Positions 34,756 through 44,396 of a stretch of 64,000 nt of DNA are shown here, piece by piece; positions within the stretch are counted from its first letter, which is position 1; every line of letters begins with the position of its first letter. The position numbers were made by a program, and so were the translations under genes. This DNA is from an uncultured Clostridia bacterium (lineage in GTDB: Bacteria; Bacillota; Clostridia; Christensenellales; CAG-314), in assembly GCA_947628135.1 (NCBI GenBank), contig CANQYT010000005.1:42217-106216 (forward strand). Direction: 5' to 3'. Below the pieces are notes generated by a model that worked only from the letters and a program-made list of their open reading frames with translations, was not told the DNA's origin and made no database searches.

Positions 34756-37572
34756 ATGAACAAGAAATCGAAAGCAGTACAACCGTTGTCGGAGAATACG
34801 CGCAGAGCCATCATCATCACGGTGATAATCGTGGTTGCGGTCATCATTTTGTCCGTGGCGCTCGCGCTCATTCTCAAACCTGCGCAAAACACTCCCGCCG
34901 ACAACAATTCGAGCAGCAGCGGAAGTTCCACTTTGCCTATCCCCAACGGTGACTTCCACTTCGTCAAATCGGAAGAAACGGCTTACCCCAAAGCGGCGCA
35001 GAACTGGACAAGATACGGATACAGAGCGCCTACGCGCGCCGATTCCGCCGACCCGACGAGCGAAATTACTTCGCACGGGTTGGAATCGGTATCCACCAAC
35101 GAAACCGCACTGATGGGCGTTGTCACCACCGCTTCGGAGGGGGACGGCGACACTTGGGATACGGTGCTTGCCGACCTGAGAGCGGAAGGTTTCACAGACG
35201 TAGCCAACCCCGGGACGTACAGTTCGGAATTGGAGGACGACAACGTCTTTATGATAGCCACCAAGGAAGCCACGGCGGAAAGTATCTTCTCGGACAACTT
35301 TTCGGTGTCCAGCGGCAAATCCGTCAAGATAACGGTACACATCAATACCGAACAACTTGCCGACGGCAGTTACGCCGTGATAATGATACAGGACCGCACC
35401 GTTTCCGCTATGTCCAAGTATTGGTACGCTTACAACTTCAACGTGGCTAAGCAAGAGGGCTGGCAGACGTTGGAATACTACGTATTCAACCGTGAAACGA
35501 GCAGTAAGTCGCTCAAAATCAGTATCGGCTTGGGCAACGTTTACAGCGGAGAAGAAGGAGCGGGCAGCGTGACCGACGAAAGCGGCGAAACGCAACCCAT
35601 CAAGGGCGAAGGTATCCTGTTTGTGGACGACATTCTCAGCGAAGAAGTGACCGCAAACGACTACCGTAACGTAGTGGACGGCAACGAAGAATTGCCCGAA
35701 CACTCCTACAAAGTGATAGAAAACGAAGATATAGAGGACGAAAGCGTGTACCTTGCGTGGGACTCTATCGGCGAAGGCAATCTCGGCACGTATGAAAACG
35801 CGGCGGACGTGGCGGAGGAAATGGGCGGTTACTCTCCCTTTACCGACACGGACGACTTCTTCAAAGACGGCGAGGCGGCGGAAGAGGGCGCAGACCCCGA
35901 ACGCGTTGCTACCGGATTTACCGTGTACAAACTCGCTTACGACGGAACTAACCCCGCAGGACCTATCGGTCTGCGGCTGGACGCTTCCTCCCTCAACAAG
36001 GACAGCGGCAAAAACATAAATACTATCAGCAGCCTGTGGCAAAAGGACCACCACCACATCAGTTTCTGGGTGAGGGCGGACAGACAGGACAATGAAGCCT
36101 CTCTGATAAACATCTACGTGCAAACGCTCAACCAGAGCGCGACGTCCGACGCAGACAAGTGGGAGGACATCAAAGACGGCAGTTGGACGTTGATAAAGAC
36201 AAGTCAAGACATCGATACCGACTCGACCTGCGGCTGGGTGAAATACGACGTTTACATCAGACCGTCCGCTGTCGAACAGGAAGTAAGCGTACTTGTGACG
36301 TTCGGCAACAAAGATTCCTACACGCAAACGGAGATAGACAACGGACTTGTTCCCTCCGGAAATATGTACGTAACAAGCCCCGCTTACGAGAAAATTTCTC
36401 TGAGCAACTACAACAGCGCCTCCTCGGGATCGTACGCGAAGAAATTGGACCTCATCGGTACGAGCGCGTCCTCCGCAGGTGTGACCAACGGCAGTTTCTC
36501 TTCTCTCAACAACACGCAACGCCAGCCCGCAAGTTGGACGGGAACGTTTGCGGGCGACAGTATGCTCTACCGCGACGGACGCGGAAACCAGACGCCTGAT
36601 GGCATCAACAGACTGTACACAGACGTTGAGGGCAGCGGCGTAGAACGCGGATTTGCACAGGGCGTTGCGCTGAAAGCCGATCAAGTGCCGACGGACAAAA
36701 ACCCCGGACTTGACGACCAACAAGGCAACGTACTGCACATTCAGAACAACGTCGCGACAAGTTTCGGATACTATTCCGCCGACATCACGCTGGACGCTCG
36801 CTCTGTGATAGTACTGTCCGTATACGTCAAAGCCGACGGGACAGCCAAACCCCACTTCTACCTGATGAGCACCGATACTTCTCTCGCGAGAGAGGACAGG
36901 ATAATAGCCGAAGGCAAAACGATGGCGGACAACGAACGCGCGTTGGGTCAAGGCTTTGCAAGCAGCCAACTTGACAACGGCTGGACGCGTCAATACATCG
37001 TCGTGGTGACGGGCAACACAAGCAAAACCGCCCGTATGCTGCTGTTTAACGGAAGCATAGACGGCACTGAACTGAGCCAAGGCAGCGTTTACTTCGACAT
37101 AGCGGAAAAGACCGTAATCGGAACGTACGCTACCGCCGAAAACACCGAAGTTGAGGACGCGGACAAATACATCGTCAATTGGACGATGAACGAAGAGGAA
37201 TTCTACTTTACCAACGATCAAGAACAAAGAGAACTTCGCGATCTCGAATTGACAGACCTGCTTACCGCTCAACAAATACAGGCGCTTTCGGACGCAGGTG
37301 CGTACACGTTGGAGGACGAAACTCCCGTCGACGGCGCGCTCAGTTCGCTGACGGTCATTGACGTAGACGCGAACGCTTGGGCGGAAATGCTCAAAATTCC
37401 CGAACCTACCGACAACGAAACCAACGAGGAAGAAACTCCGACGGAAACCGAACCCGTGGATTTGGGGTTGCTGTTCTCGGTAATTTCCAGCGTAGCGCTT
37501 GTCGCCGCACTGCTCGTCGTTATCGTCGTCAAGTTGTTCCGCAACAGAAGCGGCCGTAGAAAGGCGGCTTGA
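34756..37572 (+). CDS. Large exported protein anchored at both ends
   Basis: A 938-residue protein. An N-terminal helix (AIIITVIIVVAVIILSVALALIL, about 19-41) is followed by a Ser/Asn-rich linker and a long extracellular part, then a C-terminal helix (LLFSVISSVALVAALLVVIVV) and a basic tail. The outside region contains at least three similar beta-sandwich-like units, each with a strand such as ISFWVRAD or VLSVYVKADG and then a W-containing strand such as GWVKYDVYI or GWTRQYIVVV, reminiscent of carbohydrate-binding or jelly-roll modules. No enzymatic motif is seen. It may bind polysaccharide at the cell surface. It stands alone, with its own promoter and terminator. Confidence 0.75.
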   Translation: MNKKSKAVQPLSENTRRAIIITVIIVVAVIILSVALALILKPAQNTPADNNSSSSGSSTLPIPNGDFHFVKSEETAYPKAAQNWTRYGYRAPTRADSADPTSEITSHGLESVSTNETALMGVVTTASEGDGDTWDTVLADLRAEGFTDVANPGTYSSELEDDNVFMIATKEATAESIFSDNFSVSSGKSVKITVHINTEQLADGSYAVIMIQDRTVSAMSKYWYAYNFNVAKQEGWQTLEYYVFNRETSSKSLKISIGLGNVYSGEEGAGSVTDESGETQPIKGEGILFVDDILSEEVTANDYRNVVDGNEELPEHSYKVIENEDIEDESVYLAWDSIGEGNLGTYENAADVAEEMGGYSPFTDTDDFFKDGEAAEEGADPERVATGFTVYKLAYDGTNPAGPIGLRLDASSLNKDSGKNINTISSLWQKDHHHISFWVRADRQDNEASLINIYVQTLNQSATSDADKWEDIKDGSWTLIKTSQDIDTDSTCGWVKYDVYIRPSAVEQEVSVLVTFGNKDSYTQTEIDNGLVPSGNMYVTSPAYEKISLSNYNSASSGSYAKKLDLIGTSASSAGVTNGSFSSLNNTQRQPASWTGTFAGDSMLYRDGRGNQTPDGINRLYTDVEGSGVERGFAQGVALKADQVPTDKNPGLDDQQGNVLHIQNNVATSFGYYSADITLDARSVIVLSVYVKADGTAKPHFYLMSTDTSLAREDRIIAEGKTMADNERALGQGFASSQLDNGWTRQYIVVVTGNTSKTARMLLFNGSIDGTELSQGSVYFDIAEKTVIGTYATAENTEVEDADKYIVNWTMNEEEFYFTNDQEQRELRDLELTDLLTAQQIQALSDAGAYTLEDETPVDGALSSLTVIDVDANAWAEMLKIPEPTDNETNEEETPTETEPVDLGLLFSVISSVALVAALLVVIVVKLFRNRSGRRKAA

Positions 37573-37629
37573 CGATTTGCGGTAACGCATAGACTGCAAA
37601 ACCAAAAAAGTTGTTTACCTCATCTGAAA

Positions 37630-37663
37630 ACTCTCTCCGCATATCGGCGGAGAGAGTTTTTTT
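37630..37663 (+). terminator. Terminator of the large exported protein
   Basis: ACTCTCTCCGC (37630-37640) pairs with GCGGAGAGAGT (37647-37657), followed by TTTTTTT. Confidence 0.93.
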
Positions 37664-38001
37664 GGCTCTATGTCAAATGTTGGGGTGCAAACAAGTCGGC
37701 AAGATAAACCCGACGGTTTTCCGCCAAACTCCGCAAAGTTCGGGTGCGTACCGAATCTTTGCGCTCTTGCGGGGGCTGTTGGGAAAATCTCCTCAACAAA
37801 GGTCAATCCGACCGCGCAGGTTTCCCGCACCGCTTCGTTGCGCATTATGTTAGTCAACATCAAGCACGCAAAAGCGCACTCGATACAGTTGACGCATAGG
37901 CACTACTCTCCCACACAATTTTCGTAAATTCAAATTGTACGTTTGCCCTACTTCGACTGCGGCGGCGCGTAAGCGCACAGGATAATGTTGTTTACTAAAA
38001 T
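37664..38001. other. Intergenic region, no gene supported
   Basis: About 340 bp between two terminators. Open frames of about 80 codons exist on both strands but none has a ribosome-binding site or a recognisable product. It may contain decayed or repeat sequence; I see no clear structure. Confidence 0.4.
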
Positions 38002-38037
38002 AAAAAGAAACCGACCTCAGACGAAAAGGTCGGTTTC
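38002..38037 (-). terminator. Terminator of pepF
   Basis: GAAACCGACCT (38007-38017) pairs with AGGTCGGTTTC (38027-38037), with TTTTTATT following on the minus strand. Confidence 0.88.
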
Positions 38038-38107
38038 ATATATGTTGCCTATTTAACAATCGATTGCGCAAGCGTTAAGAAGTAGCAAGCAATCGACTTG
38101 CCGACGG

Positions 38108-39892
38108 TTACTTTACCAAAGATTCAAGTTGATTGAGAGTATCTTCGAAAGAAGCCGTAACGATGTCAAAGGGCTCTTGCGTGGTAAGATCCACTCCCGC
38201 TATCTTCAATTCCGAAACGGGGTCGAGCGAACCGCCGAGAGAGAGGAACTTTTTGTATCTTTCCACTGCGGGCGCGCCCTCTTTGAGTATCTTTTCCGCG
38301 ATACAAACCGCCGAAATGATACCCGTGGCGTACTTGTACACGTAGAATGCGCGATAGAAATGCGGTATACGCGCCCATTCGTACTTTATTTCGTCGTTGT
38401 GCGTAACGGACGGTCCGTAATACATTTTGTTGAGTTTGAGATACTCGTTGCACATCACGTCCGCAGTGAGCGGCTGTCCCGCTTCCACCAACGCGTGAGA
38501 AATTTGCTCAAACTCGGCAAACATCGCTTGACGGTACATCGTTGTGCGCAACATATCCAGATAGTACTGCAACAAATATTTTTTTACGTTGACGTCCTTT
38601 TCCGTCGCAAGCAAATATTTGAGCAACAGCACTTCGTTGCAGGTGCTTGCCACTTCCGCCACGAAAATTTTGTAACCTTCCTTGGCAAAGGGTTGCGCCT
38701 TACTGCTGCAATAGGTGTGCATAGAGTGTCCCATTTCGTGCGCGATGGTAAATATGTCGTGAGTGGTCTTTTGATAGTTTAGCAACATATAGGGGTGAAC
38801 GCCGCTTACACCGCTACTGTACGCGCCGCTACGCTTGGTGGGCGTTTCGTGAACGTCTATCCAACGATTGTCAAACGCCTGCTGTACCACTTCGAGATAG
38901 TCCTTGCCAAGGGGCGCCAAACCCTTCAAAACCAGCTTGCACGCGTCCTCGTATTCGCAGGAAATGTCGGCGTCGTCAAATATCGCCACATACAGATCGT
39001 ACATATTCAGCGTTTTGAGCCCCATAAGTTTTTTGCGAAGGGCAATATATCTGTGAAGGGGCGCAAAACTGTTGTGCATGCAAGCAATCAAATTGTCGTA
39101 GACGGATTTGTCCACCTGCTCGTAAAACAACGCCTTTTCCATAGCACTGCCGAAGTTGCGCGCCTTTGCCGAAAAACAATCCGCCTTGACGCTGCCTTCG
39201 TACAGCCCTGCCAAAGTGTTTATCTTTTCGATATACGCTTTGTAGTAGGTTTCGAATGCCAATTTGCGCACGGCTTGGTCGCGGTGTTGCAACAACATAG
39301 AGTAGGTGCCGTGTCCGAGTTGTACTTCCTTGCCGTCCACCGTTATTTTGTCAAACTTGATGTCGCCGCTGTCCAAACGGTTGAACACTTCGTGGAACTG
39401 TCCGCTGAAAGAACCCACTCCCGCAAGCAAACGCTCTTCCTTTTCGCTCAAAATGTGCTTTTTGCCGCGAAGTACGCTACTCAAAGCCACGTCGTAGTCG
39501 CTAAATGCGGGGTCGTCGATGAAACTTTGCAATTTGTCATCGGGAATTGCGCTCAATTCGGGGCTGACAAAACTTGTCGCCTCGCTGTACTGCGTAAGCA
39601 ATCCGTACACGCGCGAATAGCGCGCTTGCTTGTCGGCGTCTTGCAGATCGCTGTCGTAGTCCATGTGGGCGTAGCCGAACAGACGGTCGAGTTTTAGCTC
39701 TACCGCGTCGGACAATTTGAGAAACGCCAACAAACTGTCGCGGTCGGCAAGTTTGCCCTTGAAATCCACAAGTTTGGGATACTCCGCGGCGAAAGCGGCA
39801 AATTCCTTTTCCCATTCGGCGGGGGTGGCATAAATATCGCCGAGATTCCACTTGTATTTTTCGGGGATATCGCTGCGTTTTTGGTAACTCAT
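38108..39892 (-). CDS. pepF: Oligoendopeptidase F (M3B family)
   Basis: A 594-residue zinc peptidase that cleaves short peptides in the cytoplasm. The catalytic motif is TIAHEMGHSMHTY (HExxH, about residue 385) with the third ligand in VAEVASTCNEVLLL. SGVSGVHPYMLLNYQ and ATGIISAVCIA are also typical of PepF. Length matches (about 600). AAGGAG precedes the ATG, and a near-perfect promoter and terminator bracket the gene, so it is monocistronic. Confidence 0.94.
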   Translation of the reverse strand: MSYQKRSDIPEKYKWNLGDIYATPAEWEKEFAAFAAEYPKLVDFKGKLADRDSLLAFLKLSDAVELKLDRLFGYAHMDYDSDLQDADKQARYSRVYGLLTQYSEATSFVSPELSAIPDDKLQSFIDDPAFSDYDVALSSVLRGKKHILSEKEERLLAGVGSFSGQFHEVFNRLDSGDIKFDKITVDGKEVQLGHGTYSMLLQHRDQAVRKLAFETYYKAYIEKINTLAGLYEGSVKADCFSAKARNFGSAMEKALFYEQVDKSVYDNLIACMHNSFAPLHRYIALRKKLMGLKTLNMYDLYVAIFDDADISCEYEDACKLVLKGLAPLGKDYLEVVQQAFDNRWIDVHETPTKRSGAYSSGVSGVHPYMLLNYQKTTHDIFTIAHEMGHSMHTYCSSKAQPFAKEGYKIFVAEVASTCNEVLLLKYLLATEKDVNVKKYLLQYYLDMLRTTMYRQAMFAEFEQISHALVEAGQPLTADVMCNEYLKLNKMYYGPSVTHNDEIKYEWARIPHFYRAFYVYKYATGIISAVCIAEKILKEGAPAVERYKKFLSLGGSLDPVSELKIAGVDLTTQEPFDIVTASFEDTLNQLESLVK

Positions 39893-39924
39893 AACAAAAA
39901 TCTCCTTTGATTGAAATTGATTAT

Positions 39925-39953
39925 ATTATATACTGCTTTTGCCGATATGTCAA
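39925..39953 (-). promoter_or_regulatory. Promoter of pepF
   Basis: TTGACA (39953-39948), 17-bp spacer, TATAAT (39930-39925). Confidence 0.88.
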
Positions 39954-39954
39954 A

Positions 39955-39990
39955 GCAAAAACAAAACGCCGAAAGCAAATTGCTTTCGGC
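39955..39990 (-). terminator. Terminator of the 213-residue gene
   Basis: GCCGAAAGCAA (39968-39978) pairs with TTGCTTTCGGC (39980-39990), followed on the minus strand by GTTTTGTTTTTGC. It sits immediately upstream of the pepF promoter. Confidence 0.88.
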
Positions 39991-40003
39991 GGAGAAAATT
40001 TAT

Positions 40004-40645
40004 TCAAGACTTTGGGTGAAGTTTATTCCAAAGCTCAAATTCACCTTGAAACGGCGTTAATGACGAATTTAGACAACCTTCTTGACGCATATAATTCTCT
40101 ATTACCTTTTGGTTGTTCAAGTAATCTTGTTTGTCCAAGTACATAACGCGTGGATCTTTTACTTGGCATTTTTCCAAAATTTTATCGTCAAACGTCACAT
40201 GACAATGTTCAAAATATTGCGCATATTGGCTGATATTATTTTGGATATCATCAAAACAGTAGATGTATTTGAACGTCATGTTTACAAGTTTTTGGGCGCA
40301 ACCGTATTCTATACCAATTTTGCCATCTTTGTGTTGAAATTGCGCAAATGCCGCAATCAACTTTTGACACAAGTCATCGTGCCATGCGTCAAAGTCTTGT
40401 TTCGACTTTGACTGCGACGAAAAATACGACATAAATGCTTGTTCCAATTTGCTCAAAGCGTTGTCGCGCAAATTATGATAATTGCCTATACCGTTCAACG
40501 TGCGTTTCACGTCACCGTACGCCCAATCTTTTGCATAAGATACTATTTCGTGAAACCGATTTTTTCCGTATAATTGAGCTACTTTATTTTGTCTGCCCTT
40601 TCCCCAAGTTTGCTTAAAAATATTTATTTCTTTTTGTATTGACAT
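40004..40645 (-). CDS. Hypothetical protein, 213 residues
   Basis: I do not recognise a family. The protein is soluble, rich in Gln, Lys, Tyr and Phe, with W/Y-rich stretches (DAWHDDLCQKLIAAFAQFQ, KLVNMTFKYIYCF). It is AT-rich relative to pepF, suggesting acquisition. It starts 49 bp after the surface-lipoprotein gene with no convincing terminator between them, so it may be co-transcribed from that gene's unusual promoter. A run of Shine-Dalgarno-like purines (GGAGAAAAAAA) precedes the ATG. Confidence 0.65.
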   Translation of the reverse strand: MSIQKEINIFKQTWGKGRQNKVAQLYGKNRFHEIVSYAKDWAYGDVKRTLNGIGNYHNLRDNALSKLEQAFMSYFSSQSKSKQDFDAWHDDLCQKLIAAFAQFQHKDGKIGIEYGCAQKLVNMTFKYIYCFDDIQNNISQYAQYFEHCHVTFDDKILEKCQVKDPRVMYLDKQDYLNNQKVIENYMRQEGCLNSSLTPFQGEFELWNKLHPKS

Positions 40646-40694
40646 TTTTTTTCTCCTTTTTTCTTTATTATTGTAAAATAGCTTTTTTCAAATA

Positions 40695-43600
40695 TCAGTA
40701 TTTTGTCCAAGTGTACATGGTATAAGTACTACTTGTCAAGTAAGTCGCTGCGGTTGCGGGATCGTCAAGACCTGACAACAAAGTTCCCCCACTCCTCCAT
40801 CTTGTCGGATCTTGGAATATGACTTTTGCCAACTTTGAGCAATCGAAGAAAGCGTCGTAGCCTATCCATGTGACGGTGCTTGGAATTGTTATTTCCGTCA
40901 AACTGCTACAATCGTTGAAAGCGTATTCGCCTATACTTTGCAGTTGACTGTCGCCGTCAAACGTTACAGTTTGCAAATTGCTACAACGATTGAAAGCGTA
41001 GCCGCCTATGCTTGTAACACTGCTTGGAATTGTTATATCCGTCAATTTGCTACAATTGTTGAAAGCGTAGCCGCCTATGCTTGTAACACTGCTTGGAATT
41101 GTTATATCCGTCAATTTGCTACAATTGTTGAAAGCGTATTTGCCTATGCTTCGCAATTGACTGTCGCCGTCAAACGTTACGGTTTGCAAATTGCTACAAC
41201 CGCTGAAAGTGCTGTCCAATATGCTTGTGACCGTGCTTGGAATTGTTATTTCCGTCAATTTGCTACAACTGCTGAAAGCGTAGGTGCCTATGCTTGTGAC
41301 AGTGCTTGGAATTGTTATTTCCGTCAAATTGCTACAATCGTAGAAAGCGTAGGTGCCTATGCTTGTGCCGCCCGTTATAACCACTTTTTTGAGAGATGTC
41401 GGAACATGACTGTTGTTGTATGAATAGCTGCTTGCACCGAAAATATACCCAAAGTGCGTTGCGCCCGTGCCGTCGGCATTTTGTCCTACAAAGGGCAATG
41501 TGATGCTTTCCAAACTGCTACACTCCCAAAAAGCGTAATCGCCTATACTTGTGACCGTGCTTGGAATTGTTATTTCCGTAAATCCACAACCGCTGAAAGC
41601 GTAGCGGCCTATGCTTGTAACACTGCTTGGAATTGTTATATCCGTCAATTTGCTACAATCGTTGAAAGCGCAGTTACCTATGCTTTGCAATTGACTGTCG
41701 CCGTCAAACGTTACAGTTTGCAATTTGCTACAATTGTTGAAAGCGTATTCGCCTATGCTCCGCAATTGACTGTCGCCGTCAAATATTACCGTTTGCAAAT
41801 TACTACAACCATTGAAAGCGTAGGTGCCTATGCTTGTGACAGAGCTTGGGATTGTTATTTCCGTCAAGCCGCTACAATTGTTGAAAGCGTATTCGCCTAT
41901 GCTTTGCAATTGACTGTCGCCGTCAAACGTTACGGTTTGCAAATTGCTACAACCGTCGAAAGCGAAGGTGCCTATGCTTGTGACCGTGCTTGGAATTGTT
42001 ATTTCCGTCAAATTGCTACAATCGTTGAAAGCGTATTCGCCTATGCTCCGCAATTGACTGTCGCCGTCAAATATTACCGTTTGCAAATTACTACAACGAT
42101 TGAAAGCGTTATCGCCTATGCTTGTAACACTGCTTGGAATTGTTATATCCGTCAATTTGCTACACCAGCTGAAAGCGTAGGAGCCAATGCTTTGCAATTG
42201 ACTGTCGCCGTCAAATATTACCGTTTGCAAATTGCTACAATCGTAGAAAGCGTCGTTACCTATGCTTGTGACGGTGCTTGGAATTGTTATATCCGTCAAA
42301 CTGCTACAACCGCGGAAAGCGTATTCGTCTATGCTTGCACCGCCCGTAATAACCACTTTTTTGAGAGAAGTCGGAACGCTTGTTTTGTTTGCTTTGTAAT
42401 CTTTCGCACCGAAAATATACCCAAAGTGCGTTGCACCCGTACCGTCGGCATTTTGCCCCACAAATGGCAGGGTAATGCTTTCCAGACTTTTGCAATTTGC
42501 AAATGCGCCACTGCCTATACTCGTCACATAGCTCGGCACTACAATATCCGTAACAGCGCTGTTTTTTACGCCCGTAATAGTACAAGTTGTGGGCGTAGAC
42601 GTAAACATAAATAGGGACATAGCTTCGTCCATTGCCCAAGTTGCCGTGTAAATTCGGTTTTGATCGGGCATGTAAAAAGTGAATGTGGGATCGTCAGAGA
42701 CGATACTTTCGCCATTGAACCACCCTAAGAAAACATAGCCCAAGTTGGTGGTCGCAGTTAGCGTTACTCTGTCGTTGTAGTTGTATGTTCCGCCGCCTTG
42801 TACAGAGCCGCAAGCATTGCCGCTAACTTCAACGCCCAAGGTGTAGTCGTTTATTTGCCAATGTGCTTGAAGTTGTACGTCGTCGGCTATATTCCACGCT
42901 TCTATGTTGGTGTTGGTGCCGTCGGTTATTTCGTCCGCGCCGTTGTACCAACCCAAAAAGGTGTGACCCTCGCGAGTGGGCGTGGGCAAAGTGAACTCGC
43001 TATCGTAAGTAATCGAATACTCCGTTGGGTAAACAATGTCGCCGCCGTTGAAGTCCAATACGACCTTGTAGCTGTTGGCTGTGGCGTCGGCATATAGATC
43101 CAGCGGCGCCCACAACGTTTGCGTTACATATTGTTCTTCGCCATCGTCGCGCCAACAATTGAAGGTATAGCCTGTAAAGTCGGGAGTCCACTCCGCTTGC
43201 ACTTCGTTGCCCGTGTAGAACTGTTGGGTGTGGACGACGGAGTTTTTGAAGTGGTAGCTGATTTGCGTTAAATAACTGCGGTGAATAGTGACCGTATAAA
43301 CGCTGATAAGGCTTGGGTCAAATTGAGAAGAAACCACTATATAAAATGTGTTGTCGCCGTTGACAAGTTGACCGTCCTTTTGCGTGGCGACCTTGGAGTT
43401 GATGACGTCGTTGCCGATCTTGTCGTAGGAAAGAGTCCAAACGCAACCGTCGCTTACCTTGACGGCTTGCGCAAGCGGAACGTCGGCAACAGTCGGCTCC
43501 ACCAACATAAAGATGTTGAGACCTTGTATTTGACCGTTTTGCACTTCCAAGACCGACGCACCTACAACGCGTTCGTAACCGCATGTGTCGCATGTGTTGT

Positions 43601-44264
43601 CGTTGCCGAAGTTGTGTGGAGCCATCTCGCTTGTTACTGTATGTCCGCAATTAGCGTCCTTCCAATGGTAAGCGTTGTCGTTGCTCCACGTTTCGGAAAA
43701 ACTGTGTCCCGTGGCGTCAATCGGCTCGATGACTATTTTGTCGCAAATGGAACATTGCTTTGTTTCGCTACCCGGCTCGGTACATGTGGGTGCCGTGTAG
43801 TCTATTTGCTGAAAAGTATGCGTTGCAACGTCGGCACGCTCGGTTTCGTGTCCGCAAGTGGCGGCGTGCCAATGGTTGACGTCATCGCTACTCCACAAGG
43901 CGGAAAAGCTGTGTCCCGTTTCGTCAACCGACTCGGTGATGGTTTTGTGGCAGACGGAACATTGCTTTGTTACGCTACCCGGCTCAGTACATGTAGGCGC
44001 AGTGTAGTCTATTTGCTGAAAAGTGTGCGTTGCAACGTCGTCACGCTCGGTATCGTGTCCGCAAGTGGCGGCATGCCAATGGTACTCGTCGTTACTGCTC
44101 CACTCCTTGGCAAACGTATGTTGATGTTCGCCGCCCGTGTCTGTACCCGTACTGTCGGAAGGATCGACGCTCGGCTCGCCGTCGCCTTTGTTGCATGCGA
44201 CAAGTACGCAAAGCGCCAAGACCAAACATATCAAAATTGTCAAAACAAGCCGAATTTTTTTCAT
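40695..44264 (-). CDS. BspA-like leucine-rich-repeat surface lipoprotein
   Basis: A 1189-residue surface protein. A lipoprotein signal ends at the lipobox VLVAC (Cys24). Three repeats with paired Cys/His follow (each HTFQQ..YTAPTCTEPGS..KQCSVC or similar, about 45-225), then InlB-type beta-grasp repeats (YKVVLDFNGGDI, HTFLGWYNGADE, about 350-540), then some 20 BspA-type LRR_5 units of about 23 residues (LTDITIPSSVTSIGxYAFxxCS). Such proteins mediate adhesion or host interaction. The promoter spacer contains a G10 tract (see findings). The coding repeats are nearly identical at DNA level. Confidence 0.88.
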   Translation of the reverse strand: MKKIRLVLTILICLVLALCVLVACNKGDGEPSVDPSDSTGTDTGGEHQHTFAKEWSSNDEYHWHAATCGHDTERDDVATHTFQQIDYTAPTCTEPGSVTKQCSVCHKTITESVDETGHSFSALWSSDDVNHWHAATCGHETERADVATHTFQQIDYTAPTCTEPGSETKQCSICDKIVIEPIDATGHSFSETWSNDNAYHWKDANCGHTVTSEMAPHNFGNDNTCDTCGYERVVGASVLEVQNGQIQGLNIFMLVEPTVADVPLAQAVKVSDGCVWTLSYDKIGNDVINSKVATQKDGQLVNGDNTFYIVVSSQFDPSLISVYTVTIHRSYLTQISYHFKNSVVHTQQFYTGNEVQAEWTPDFTGYTFNCWRDDGEEQYVTQTLWAPLDLYADATANSYKVVLDFNGGDIVYPTEYSITYDSEFTLPTPTREGHTFLGWYNGADEITDGTNTNIEAWNIADDVQLQAHWQINDYTLGVEVSGNACGSVQGGGTYNYNDRVTLTATTNLGYVFLGWFNGESIVSDDPTFTFYMPDQNRIYTATWAMDEAMSLFMFTSTPTTCTITGVKNSAVTDIVVPSYVTSIGSGAFANCKSLESITLPFVGQNADGTGATHFGYIFGAKDYKANKTSVPTSLKKVVITGGASIDEYAFRGCSSLTDITIPSTVTSIGNDAFYDCSNLQTVIFDGDSQLQSIGSYAFSWCSKLTDITIPSSVTSIGDNAFNRCSNLQTVIFDGDSQLRSIGEYAFNDCSNLTEITIPSTVTSIGTFAFDGCSNLQTVTFDGDSQLQSIGEYAFNNCSGLTEITIPSSVTSIGTYAFNGCSNLQTVIFDGDSQLRSIGEYAFNNCSKLQTVTFDGDSQLQSIGNCAFNDCSKLTDITIPSSVTSIGRYAFSGCGFTEITIPSTVTSIGDYAFWECSSLESITLPFVGQNADGTGATHFGYIFGASSYSYNNSHVPTSLKKVVITGGTSIGTYAFYDCSNLTEITIPSTVTSIGTYAFSSCSKLTEITIPSTVTSILDSTFSGCSNLQTVTFDGDSQLRSIGKYAFNNCSKLTDITIPSSVTSIGGYAFNNCSKLTDITIPSSVTSIGGYAFNRCSNLQTVTFDGDSQLQSIGEYAFNDCSSLTEITIPSTVTWIGYDAFFDCSKLAKVIFQDPTRWRSGGTLLSGLDDPATAATYLTSSTYTMYTWTKY
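40860..42340 (-). repeat. Tandem 69-bp coding repeats (LRR_5 array)
   Basis: Units of about 69 bp encode ITIPSTVTSIG.YAF..CS and the alternate FDGDSQL.SIGEYAF. Many units are identical over tens of bases, which permits recombination that changes copy number. The reverse strand is open over long stretches only because of this repetition. Confidence 0.9.
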
Positions 44265-44295
44265 AATATTATATCTCTGCTATTTTATTAATTGT

Positions 44296-44326
44296 AGTAT
44301 ACCCCCCCCCCGTCCCCAAATGTCAA
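44296..44326 (-). promoter_or_regulatory. Promoter with a G10 tract in the spacer
   Basis: TTGACA (44326-44321) and TATACT (44301-44296) are separated by 19 bp that include ten consecutive Gs (44311-44302 read on the minus strand). Spacer length, and so promoter strength, would change with slippage in the tract. Confidence 0.8.
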
Positions 44327-44346
44327 GATTTTTTACAAAAAATGCA

Positions 44347-44374
44347 ACAAAAAACGGCGGGGTGAGCCGCCGTT
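44347..44374 (-). terminator. Terminator of sleB-ypeB
   Basis: AACGGCGG and CCGCCGTT pair around a short loop and are followed on the minus strand by TTTTTTG. Confidence 0.88.
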
Positions 44375-44396
44375 AAATGGGGTGGGGTGCTACCGT

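Noticed and set aside
34669..37605. Minus-strand open frame of 978 codons covering the exported protein
   Set aside because: The plus-strand product has signal/anchor helices, promoter and terminator, while the minus-strand reading is Arg/Val/Phe-rich with no known domain, typical of a shadow frame.
37615..37927. Two opposite open frames of about 80 codons between terminators
   Set aside because: No ribosome-binding site, no family, and they overlap a transcription terminator.
41454..42614. Long plus-strand open frame of 386 codons across the LRR gene
   Set aside because: It is antisense to the tandem coding repeats and consists of the same repeated peptide; open only because the repeats are in phase. 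No ribosome-binding site.
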